A stretch of DNA of 64,000 bases from Triangularia verruculosa (lineage: Eukaryota; Ascomycota; Sordariomycetes; Sordariales; Podosporaceae), in the NCBI GenBank assembly GCA_033296885.1, contig MU863881.1:248001-312000 (forward strand), given 5' to 3'. The notes beneath the pieces were generated by a model. It was not told the origin of the DNA. It saw nothing but the letters and a program-made list of their open reading frames with translations, and ran no database searches. Made by a program: the position numbers and the translations under genes. Positions 43,743 through 53,372 of this stretch are shown here, in pieces (position 1 is the first letter of the stretch; every line of letters starts with the position of its first letter).

Positions 43743-46732
43743 TTACTTGGTAAACATCGTCACCTGCCCGGTCCCTCCACCAATCGCCTTGACTCTAGAA
43801 CCAATATCCAGGGGGCTCCCCTCAGAGATCACAAAGTGTCCTTCCTTAGATCCAGGCTGCTTAAGTCCCATGAGCTTGTAGACATTACCGCTGACCAGGT
43901 CCAGAGCGCCCTTCTCATCAACCTTACCGCCGCCATTGCGGTACACAATGCCAGCCAACAAGCCCAGGTCCCTTACCAACCAGTCTTCCTCCAACCCAAT
44001 CGCTGTCACAACACCAGCCTCCAGCAGCCTGTCAACGGCGGTCCCGTTGGTTAGCGGAGCTCCAGTCAGAGCTCGTCTCTGATCCCAGCTCGCGGCATAG
44101 GACTGCAAAGGGGCCAGCACGACACCAACCTTCGCATCTGCAAGCCCCTTTGCGACAAGCCAGGATTCGGCACCTCCCAGAATGACAAGTCGGATCGACG
44201 TTTCTGAGACCTCCTCCACCGCCTTTTTGACCTTGAGCAAAGTCCCAATGGTGTCGGCGCTGTGGACAGTGATGACGAGCGGAAGTGAGCCGTTGACCAC
44301 CTTCTGGAGGAATGCCGATTCGGAATAAACGTCCCTGACAGTCTCGCTGGAGTTGAGTGAAGCGTGGGCCTCCAGTAGCTTGCGACGGAGACTCCCGATG
44401 GCGGCTGAGATTGATGGAGTGCTGTCCTGTTTGGCCGACGAATCAAAGGTGTAGTGGACTGACACATCACTCGCAAAGACGGTGTCCTGTCTCACCACGG
44501 TCTTTACCCCAGTCAGGAACCCCACACTCGTGCCATGATGACTGAAACCCCCCTTGAAGGAAGGGGCTGAAATAGCCTTGGTGACACCGTAGGTGTATGA
44601 CGCGTTCAGCTTCTGGTTGTCGAGAACAAGACCATCTTCGGCTCGAACGAAGGTGTTGGGATTCGGTCCGTTATCGGTATCATCCTCTGCGTCGATAGCG
44701 TTGAGGCCGATCTTGGAGCCAAAGGCCGTAAACGACTCGGTGAGGTAACCGTTCTTGAGCTGGACAACGGGGGTGTTGGTCTTGTGAGCCGCTTGCAGCT
44801 CGGCTTCACAGTCTCCAAGGCAAGAGAGCCGTCCTTTGGAAAAGACCACGGTGATCCCATTGGCATTGGTCTTTTGACTCGGTTGCGTTTCGTCGAGAAG
44901 GACACGCGTTACTCCGGTAAAAATCACCTCATCTGCTTGGAATGGCTCACCTGGGAGAGAGGTGAGATCTTCGTCAGGTACAATAACCCCCACCACCGGT
45001 TTGTCCAACTCAACCGCGTCCTTGAACTGAGCTGTTCCGTCAATCCACACTTGAACGGGTGCTGCGCCAACACTCAGAGGGTCACTGTCCCAGACCACGA
45101 CATCAGCGTCATATCCGGGCTTGACTTTGCCAAGTCGCCGCCCGAGCCCGAGGCGCTCTGCGGGCGCTGTGGTGACGGAAGCGAGAGCCGCATGGTATGG
45201 CAGGCCGTACTTGTACGCTTTGGCAGCCTCGAAAACAACATGCTGAGCATTCAACACCGGGTTGTCACTGACATAGATAGGTGTCAGGCCGCTGTCCCAC
45301 AGTATTTTCCCAGCAAATTCGCTCGCAACATTGGCCTCGGCCTTGTAGTACATGTTGTCCGCGAACAAAGCCGAGGCGGGAGGATCTCCGCCATAGGCAC
45401 GTTTCAAGATCTACCAGACCGTTAGCCAGCCATAAACATTCGCTGCGAAGGCCAAATGCTCACCTCGGGAACCAGAAATGTCTGGTGGGCATGGTGGAAT
45501 GCCCGGAGCTTAAACTTGAACTCGTTTGTGTGGTCAATAAACGTCTCCAAATCACTGATAGTGTAACAATGTGTGTGCAGGTGCACCTGGCCGCGTAACA
45601 GGGCACCGAGTGACTCCCACCGTAGCTCTTGTGGAAGGTAGTTCTTGACGCTGTGCACACCATGGGTCGCCGCGGCGTCACACCAGTCATCTTGTTCCCG
45701 CACGACTTTGGTTGCCTGTTCAAAGGCGTGGCGAAAGTCCCAGCTCTCCCCCATGCGGCTCATCGGTCCCGCCTCTCCTGGCCTGCCGTAAACTCTTTTG
45801 GCATTTTCACCACATGCCATCTTCATGTACCTCCAGTTGCGGTCAGGATCAGCCAATAAGTCGGCGGCGCTTGTCTCATTTCTACCATCAGGCATCCCCA
45901 CGGCATGCTTGATGACATACGCCTCACCACCCATATTGTTTCCAGAGCCGGGCAGCACAAGACTTGTTGTCACGCCGCCGGACTTGATCACTTGAATCTG
46001 AGGGTCACCCGGGTGGAGGGCATCAATAGAACGCACAAAGGGGCTAATATTGGCCGACATTTCGTTGGTGTCTTCGTTGCCCCAGAGACTTGGCAGTGAT
46101 CCCACACCGGCGTGACTGTGCATATCGATGATACCGGCCGTCAACGGTCGACCACGTGCGTCGAACACGATGGTCTCAGATGCCACAGACGACAAGCTGA
46201 TGGCGGCTTCGACCTTCTGAATAAGTCCATATTCCAGATAGACATCAGAGTTGATCCAGCCGTAACCGGTGCCATTGCGTGCAGCCTCGGGAGAGGTGCC
46301 TTCTTTTGGTTCGCCTATCCAGACCGTGGCGTTCTTGATGAGTGTGGGGGCATGGCCGTCGATATATCGGCTGTTTCGTTTCCGACCAAGACCGATAGGA
46401 TCCTGAGGTTTCTTGCGCAGAACACTACACGTGGCAAGGTTGTCCTGCAGGCGCTTGACCGAGAGGCCGTGTACTGTGATGTCCGAGTTCGCCGGCGGTA
46501 CAGAAGGTGGTGAGCTTGGAAGCTGTCTCCACTGCGCGTACGCGATAAAGCACAAACACGCCGAGAGCAGCAGGCCGGCTGTTCTCCGAACAGATCTCCG
46601 AGATCTATGCCTTTGCCAGCGCGGGCGCCTCGAGGCTGGCTCTTGAGAAGGCAAACTGCTCTTGCCGTCCATCGTTTCAACGGACGAGAGTCTGGTGCAG
46701 GAACTGGGAGACGGGATGGAACCATCATCCAT
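43743..46732 (-). CDS. Membrane-anchored amidohydrolase with degenerate second copy
   Basis: Two exons, 46732-45464 and 45410-43743, encode 978 residues. The open frame extends upstream but the first in-frame ATG is at 46732. A basic, Ser-rich N terminus precedes one membrane helix (TAGLLLSACLCFIAYAQW, 51-67), so the protein is probably type II with the catalytic part in the lumen or outside the cell. The amidohydrolase domain has the metal-binding HSH pair (H205, H207) in DMHSHAGVG, HTHCY further on, and the closing segment LGRRLGKVKPGYDADVVVWD. The last 400 residues look like a second amidohydrolase-type barrel (LPLVITVHSADTIG, then RLVILGGAESWLVA, then GLLAGIVYRNGG) without the HxH pair. 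The enzyme would hydrolyse an amide, imide or related bond; the substrate is unknown. Confidence 0.85.
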
Positions 46733-47249
46733 CGAGTCGGGTGCCGGTGTCGACGTGACAGAACGCACTGAGTGGGGGGCTTCCAGGCTTTGCTGGCGGT
46801 GATCAGCCAAGCGAGCCAATCAGGGGCATTTGGCCAGTAGACTTGAGACCCACAGGCTATCTAGCCCTACCACTTGAGCACTGAAGACTGGCCGCCCCAG
46901 GTTAGCACGCGTTAGGCGTTCTCTAGGTAAGGCCCGACACGCCATCTGCCCGAGGACACTCGTTTGTCCAAAGGCTTCTTATCTCGACCTCAATGTTGAC
47001 AACATGTACCATGAAAGGCGCCAGGTGTAGCCTCAGATGCAGCTGACCAATGTCAACATCCACCGCAGAAATGAGCATGCCACAGTTATGGCTACTCTGG
47101 TGCTCCCAAAACAATCACCTCTCTAGGCTCTCCTCTGCACCGGGCTGCCGGTGGCTGCCGGCTCGACTTCATAAGTGCCTTCAACAATAGCAGTTTTGGT
47201 GGCTACCTAAGCTATCTCATCCTCGCTTTTGGTCTATACCAAGGACGAA
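46733..47249. other. Bidirectional promoter region
   Basis: A 517-base gap between divergent amidohydrolase and single-pass membrane protein genes. No repeat or gene is visible. Confidence 0.5.
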
Positions 47250-47989
47250 ATGCCACCAATATACTATGCCCCATCCATCATAGCCTCGCTCGTCGTTCGA
47301 GATGCCCCACCATCACCACCACCAGCCGAAGAAACATCTGGCGTTGTCGTCTTGTTGGCAGTCCTAGGAAGCACCTTATTTGCCATCCTGTTCTTCTGGG
47401 GAGTAAAGCGTTGTTACTGGGACGGATGGTGGTACACGGGTTCCTACTATCCCATACCAGTGGAAGTAGTCTGGATTCCAAATAATCGCACGGACAGTTG
47501 CTCGACTTGTTCGGGCGAATCCCACATCACGGTTCCCAGTACGGACAGTTCATCTTCATCCTCATCTTCACCGCATTCTGCTATCAAGTCTGGGTAACCT
47601 GCAGCCCTGCCATTCTACCCTCTCTGGTGTTCTCGGTTCTTACCGATCAGTGCTGACTATGCGGCAGTGCCGGCGCGGGTGCGGTTTCTCTGACGTCCAA
47701 GGATGTTGTTGGGAATGATGTTCAGAATGACGAGCGAGGAAAACGAGAGATGATAACGCCTAATGAGACTATGAATAATGAACTAGAGGGTGGGATTCCC
47801 TTGGAAAGAGGAAACGGAGCAGGAGCGTGTACAACAATATCCAGATGTGTGGACATGAAACAGCTGGACTCAGGCCCCTCATCAAGCACCGTCATGTCAC
47901 AGTGTGGTACCGAGATCAGAACTGCGGGTTACAGAGTTGAAGTCTGCAAAGAAAGGGAAGATGAATCTAGATCGTGTATCTTGATGTAA
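47250..47989 (+). CDS. Small single-pass membrane protein, Ser-rich
   Basis: Two exons, 47250-47593 and 47668-47989, give 221 residues. The donor is GTAACC and the acceptor GGCAG; together they keep frame. The start at 47250 is the first in-frame ATG. The N terminus (about 30 residues, Pro-rich) is followed by one helix (GVVVLLAVLGSTLFAILFFWGV, 31-52, listed here in full as 22 residues positions only for boundaries). After it come a Trp/Tyr-rich juxtamembrane segment (YWDGWWYTGSYYP), a Ser run of nine, and a hydrophilic tail with several Cys. I recognise no family. It could be a small plasma-membrane or vacuolar adaptor. The model rests on a single intron with a weak donor, so the C-terminal half is less certain than the N-terminal half. 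Confidence 0.55.
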
Positions 47990-48293
47990 TGTCTGGGATT
48001 AGCAATTGACAAGAGTGCCAGCTACGGAAGAAGCAAAGGCGGATCAATGGCTGCTGCAAGCCCCCAATATGCCACGCCATATCCGCGAATAGGAAGTGAC
48101 AGGACGCCCGAGGTGCAGCTGGAGGGAACCCCGCCAAGTCTCGCCATGGCACTGCAACACGCCATTCGGATTGGGCCGCAGGATCTGCAACTCTGCACGA
48201 CAACGCATCCACATCTCTCTCGGCAGCTCCTGTACCAACCTCTCTTTGCACACATGTTTTCAGCTCCATTTCACCGCTGCGCCTTTGAGGCTC

Positions 48294-51200
48294 ATGGTTC
48301 AGATGCAGCCGTACATCGTCGAGGACCAGTACGCTGACCCCGTGCCCATCATTGACGCATGGGCAGCATTTCTCGCCGCCAGGTTCTCCAAGAGAAAGGA
48401 CCTCTACGCAAGCTTCAAAGGCCACGAGAAGGACATTGTCAGAAAGGAACTGCGCCGCATCAGCTTCTTGAGGGACTATTTTTCTGGACATCGGCTCTCC
48501 CAATCTGATCGAATCACGTTGCTCGACTCGCTTCAGCGAGCTCATACCAGCTGGACAGACAGAGCCTCTCGGCGATGTAAAGAAGATCTTCCCCGTATCG
48601 AGATCGAGATTGCCCGGTCAGCTGGATCCCGCCGCCAGCAGTACAACAGGAATCGCCTCATCCTGAAGCAAGTCCAGCAATGGCCAACGCAACAGTATAC
48701 CAATCTTCAGCGATCTGTAGCGCCAGAAAGTTACATCGAGGGTCTCTATTCGGAGGAAGACAGTATCGATGACGACCACACCGTATCCAATTATGGTTAC
48801 AATGGCTGGTTGATTCAGTTTGAAAAGGGGAAGGGTGGCGTGAATCTTGATCATCCCCTCTGCCACGGCAAATTCCCACACCAGAAGATCGCAGTCCAGA
48901 AGCTTCTCTACGATAAAGAGCAAACACCGTTGAGACGCACAGAAGATCGCACAAAATTACGATACTTCCACCTTCAGGCTAACAATATGAAGTGGGTTGA
49001 GGTAAGAAGAGACTTGCCCTGTCTGACGATACCATTGCCTGCTGACTGGGCTTGAGGACGCTATATCGCGATACTATGGTGAGGACGATTCAAAGTTTGA
49101 CACTCACCGAGGTTTACACCAGCGAAAGCTATTTCAACCAGGTGGCAAGAAATCCGAGTCCAACACTGAGAAGCTCTTGAAACGTGAGCTTTGGCATGGG
49201 CAAGAACGCGGCGGCGGCGATGGTCATATGCCTCCTCACTCACGCCAAATACGCCCTAGATGCGCACTCATTCCATCACCCCCTTCCAAAACCAACAATG
49301 ATCTTCCAGCCGCCTCGGATAAGTCGGTCTTAGCCGTGTATCATCATTCTTCCAGCCAGCCTCAGGATATTGTGCTCTTTGTAAGTTACCTAGGTTCTAC
49401 CCCTTTTACCAATGGATGCCGGCGGTCTAATTCGAGTTGCAGATGCCCTACTTGCACTGGGAAATAGAGAAGAGGCTGGTGAGAATGACCAATGTTATTC
49501 GAAAGACACGGCTGGAGAACGAAGAAGAGTTTGCCTATGAACGTCTCAGTAAACGCAAAGGCACCTGGGGCAGCGTAGTTGAAAAAGCCCGGGCTCGGGC
49601 TCAGCGGATGAACAGCACTACAACGGAATTCGAGTGGGACGAAGGATCACCGTCGTGGAGACCGCAATCACCTCTCGGGAGCTACCTGTGGCAAGCTTCG
49701 AAACTGTATCAGCTCATTGACGAAGCGGCGGATTGGCGCCTTATCACCAACCATCTCTACACGCCATCACCCCTTCACCCGCGACGAACACTTGAACAGT
49801 ATTACTACTGGACAGCAGACGACACAACACATCGAGATCGCCAACAAGTCGTATACCGCGCCACCCAAATGAGAAGTGACCCCGAGGCGATTCCTCGGGT
49901 AGTCATGGTTGATCAACTATGGCTATGGATCTTGGACGAGAGTAGGTCGACCTAGTGTGGAACACGGTCTTTCAGTCCGAGGTCTTCGCTGACAAAAAGG
50001 TCTAGACACTATCCTCTCTGCGTTCCCTCGCCGGTGGGGACGCAACAAACCAGACCCTTCGGCTGTACATCGAGCGATACGAGACCACCTCGGAGCAATC
50101 GATCATACACAGATCACATCAATATACGATTTGGCACTAATCATCATTGACGAGTGTTCTAAAGTGTTCTTTGACCGCACCAAGCCCGATCTTCGCCCAG
50201 AAGTTGTCGACATGTTTGGGTCAGCCATTTCGAGCATTGTGAGTGACTACCTAGATGGACACCACCATAAGGCGTCTTACTGGTGATGCTGACATTCATG
50301 ACAGTCTGAGAAAAAGACGGAAGCCTACGAACGCTTCGGGCGCGATGTCAAGAGGATGAACACGCACGACCCTCTCCAAACAGCGGAGGAGCTGCTTCGA
50401 AAGTCTCTCAACATCAAGTTCGAGTGGTCGGTTCTAATGGAAGCCCAGAACCTGATCGACCAGCTGCAGATCATGCAAGAAATATTCACGCAGCAGATCA
50501 CCGTGATGGGTGACTTTGAGAAGGCCCTTAGAGCTATGAGCCCGGAGTCTCAGGGTTCACCAGATCTCAAGTCTGCCCTTGCGCGGGCAGCGACCTTGAT
50601 CGAGGACATGAAGCTTCGCCGGGACGAACTGTCCAATTTGGAGAAGAGGCAGGCCAACACACGTAGCCAGGTAATTTTCCGGGTTTGTGTTCCCCTTCTT
50701 GGACTGGCTTGGCTGACGTCGCTTCAGTTGCGAGAACTTCTCGACATGAAGCAGCAGCAATCCGGTATCATTGAGGCAAAGGCCGCCATTCGAAGGGCAG
50801 ACGAGAGCGTTGTACAAGGCAGATCGATTGTCGTGTTCACTGTGGTGACCATTTTCTTCGTAAGCTGACCTGTTTTCACCGCCCCCGTTAGCCTTGTGAC
50901 ACTGTAGGCTGACTAGCTGCGCATCGTCAGCTTCCACTTTCCTTCTTCGCCACCTTCTTCGGCATGAACGCGCAGGAATTGAACGAAGGCCATATGAGGC
51001 TGGGAACACAGCTGATTTGGATGTGTAAGTTGCATTTTTGGCTTTGCCGTTGGGCTCTGGAATACGAACGTCGAGTATGGACAGAAATGCTGAGTGTAGT
51101 ACTGCCACAGTTGTCCTATCCAGCATCGTCATCTGCGCCTCACTGGCTCTCGCATTCAACACCTGGGCTCGGACAGCCTTTTTCTCTGCATTCCGGGCCG

Positions 51201-51469
51201 CCTTTGCGCAGATATCCAACGCCGCCAACAAGGTGGGCGGGAAACAGTCTCAGGCTGCGACACAGTTGACGGGTGCCTCGCCGCGCGCTCTCAGAGAGTT
51301 CATGATTGAAAAGCGAAAGGAACTGGAGATGAAGGAGCAAGAGAACGGGATTGCGCTGGCCAGCGGGGCATTGCCGTTGCACCGCAGTAATGGCACAGAA
51401 CTGCAGGGGGGCAGAAGACCAAGCCGAGCAAGCACAATTGCCAAAATGTGGAGGTGGAAATCAGTCTAG
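48294..51469 (+). CDS. CorA-like Mg2+ transporter domain protein
   Basis: Eight exons, 48294-49001, 49057-49380, 49443-49941, 50006-50238, 50305-50670, 50728-50859, 50931-51024 and 51111-51469, encode 904 residues; all phases agree. The C-terminal part is a fungal CorA-like channel: MPYLHWEIE, TLEQYYYWTADDT, QVVYRATQM, VVMVDQLWLWILDENTILSAF, a long helical region, and two membrane helices joined by the diagnostic GMN (765-767) in FFATFFGMNAQELN. CorA proteins form pentamers that pass Mg2+ or other divalent cations. The N-terminal 250 residues are charged and helical, with the family motif NNMKWVEDAISRYYGE at the exon 1-2 junction. The true start is unsure: 48294 is the first in-frame ATG, but an ATG at 48047 opens another plausible frame that could be an upstream exon. 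Confidence 0.82.
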
Positions 51470-51592
51470 GTGATGGATCATCAGGCCGTCTAAGATTGTA
51501 ATCGTAATTCGAATGTCTATCAGGGGGTATCATTCAACCAAACCAAACGCCTACTATGCGTATCTGCGCTAGAACATGTTCCAATGATGCAC

Positions 51593-52885
51593 CTAATTCT
51601 TCTGGATATCGCCAATCACTTCGCCCGCCAGCTTCAGAATCTCGACATGCACGCTCTCGTCAGCGGTGATCAAACCCCAGTTATTGGACAACTTCCTCCC
51701 GGCTCCAAAGTCTATCGGCCTCCCTTCCAGATCCGTGACCTTTCCAGCCCCAGACTCGCTGTAAATCAACTGTGAACCTGCATGATCCCAGAGGCACCAC
51801 GGCGTGGCCTCTCCTTTTGCCTTCTTCGGAAACCGCACCTGAGCAAACTCTCTCCCTCCCAGAACCATGGCTGCGTACCGCATGTGCGAAGAGTAAATCT
51901 CCGTCCTCTCCGTCTCCCTCGCCCCAGCTCTTTCCGCCAGTATCTCCACTTTTGACGAGTCCGTTGCACAGCTGACAGAGGAATCTACAAAATGGAGATC
52001 CTCCATCCTCACCGGTATCAGCTGCTGCTTTGATCTGCGTCTGTTGATCTTCCTCACAGCGCCCTGCAGCCTCCCCTTGCCCATCGGCCTGAGTAGCGCG
52101 TATCCACTTCCCCTAACCGCGGAAAGCATCACCCCCATTCCCTCTGTATCCACTACATCCTCCTCTATCCGTTGCCCGGCATCCATCGCCGCCCGCAGCG
52201 GTAGATTCGGACACGCCAGCAAGCCGAGCAACTCCTTCCCATGCTCATCGATCAAGGCCAAGGAAACGGCATACTGCTCTCCCTTGAGAAAGGCCGATGT
52301 CCCATCGATAGGATCCATACTCCAAAACCTCGCTTTCCTCCTTTGTGTTGGTGGAGAAGAACACCCCAAGTCAATCACCTCCAGCATCTGCTCCACCGTC
52401 TCCGGCCTCCTCCCCAGAAGGCTCTCGGCTTGCTCATCCTCCAGCCTCGTCTCCCTCACCAGCTCCCACACCTGCGCGCAGAGGTCGGGGTCTGATCTCA
52501 ACGAAGCTGAGTCTTCCTCGCCGATGAAGGAGTCATTTGGGAAATGCGAGTGAATCGCGCTGATCAGAAGGGCCTGGGCGGCAAAGTCGGCGATGGTGAC
52601 GGGGGAGGCGTCGGACTTGGCTATGCTGAGCCTCCGGCCGGGGTTGTAAGAATTGGAAGGGTGGAGGGATGACGAGGGGAAGGACGAGGGGAAGGACGAG
52701 GGGAAGAAAGAGTGTCCGTTTATGGGGGTTGAGCAGCTTGGTGAGGGAGGGGTTGGGAGGTTCTCCAAAGTCCGTAGGACGCGTTTTGTCAGGAGAGCGG
52801 CGCGTTGGATGGCGAGGGAGGCGATAAGGAGTTCGTGAGAGAGGTACTCTTCTCGGTTGAGGGGTGGTGGTGGGCTTATGTGCAT
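51593..52885 (-). CDS. 3'(2'),5'-bisphosphate nucleotidase (HAL2/MET22 type)
   Basis: Intronless, 430 residues, ATG at 52885. The protein belongs to the lithium-sensitive inositol monophosphatase superfamily. It should hydrolyse 3'-phosphoadenosine 5'-phosphate (PAP) to AMP and phosphate, removing the by-product of sulfate assimilation and of sulfotransferases. Metal and substrate motifs are intact: TIADFAAQALL near the N terminus, GEEDSASLR, DPIDGTSAFLKG with D191 and D194, and WDHAGSQLIYSESG with D367. A Ser/Pro-rich insert of about 40 residues after the first helix, and a second insert before HFVDSS, make it longer than yeast Hal2 (about 357). A plain inositol monophosphatase is less likely given the GTSAFLKG form. 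The gene diverges from the heptapeptide-repeat protein gene, and the start codon is preceded directly by (CAA)n. Confidence 0.9.
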   Translation of the reverse strand: MHISPPPPLNREEYLSHELLIASLAIQRAALLTKRVLRTLENLPTPPSPSCSTPINGHSFFPSSFPSSFPSSSLHPSNSYNPGRRLSIAKSDASPVTIADFAAQALLISAIHSHFPNDSFIGEEDSASLRSDPDLCAQVWELVRETRLEDEQAESLLGRRPETVEQMLEVIDLGCSSPPTQRRKARFWSMDPIDGTSAFLKGEQYAVSLALIDEHGKELLGLLACPNLPLRAAMDAGQRIEEDVVDTEGMGVMLSAVRGSGYALLRPMGKGRLQGAVRKINRRRSKQQLIPVRMEDLHFVDSSVSCATDSSKVEILAERAGARETERTEIYSSHMRYAAMVLGGREFAQVRFPKKAKGEATPWCLWDHAGSQLIYSESGAGKVTDLEGRPIDFGAGRKLSNNWGLITADESVHVEILKLAGEVIGDIQKN

Positions 52886-52911
52886 TGTTGTTGTTGTTGT
52901 TGTTGTTGTTG
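52885..52911 (-). repeat. (CAA)9 leader adjoining the HAL2-type start codon
   Basis: Nine perfect triplets read CAA on the minus (sense) strand. The final A is the A of the ATG, so the repeat runs straight into the start codon. Confidence 0.9.
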
Positions 52912-53372
52912 GTGGGTTTGGTGGCTGGTGGGTGTTACAATGTAGGTACCTAAGGTAGTAAGGTGAAAAGAGCGTGAAAGCAGTGGATATGTGATCTGTA
53001 TCCGTATTTATTGTTTTTGTCCCTCAACGGCTCACCTGTGAGGTCGCCAGGCCTCAAGTGGTGAGGCCATGTCCCCGTTGGCGGCCGCAAGGCCATGTCA
53101 TGAGTGCTCATTGGCTCGGCACACGTGATGGGGCGAAGCACGAGGCGCAGGACGACCACTCAGCCGGAAGATGCAAATGGGAGATGAGGTGGGGTCCAGA
53201 TCTCGCCGCGTCACGTGTTGCCAAGATCGAAAAATACCGAATGATATCCCCGGATCCCGCCATCGTTTGCCCTGGCTGGTGATCCAACGACGACAGCAAC
53301 CGCACGACACACCATCTGGGAACGTCACGCCGGCATCCCGAAGATGAGATCTTCTCGGCTACCTCGCCCACC
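52912..53372. other. Bidirectional promoter with two CACGTG boxes
   Basis: This gap separates two divergent genes. CACGTG occurs at 53122-53127 and 53212-53217; the second is in the longer context GTCACGTG. A TACCTAAGGTA element lies at about 52947. No gene is visible. Confidence 0.6.
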
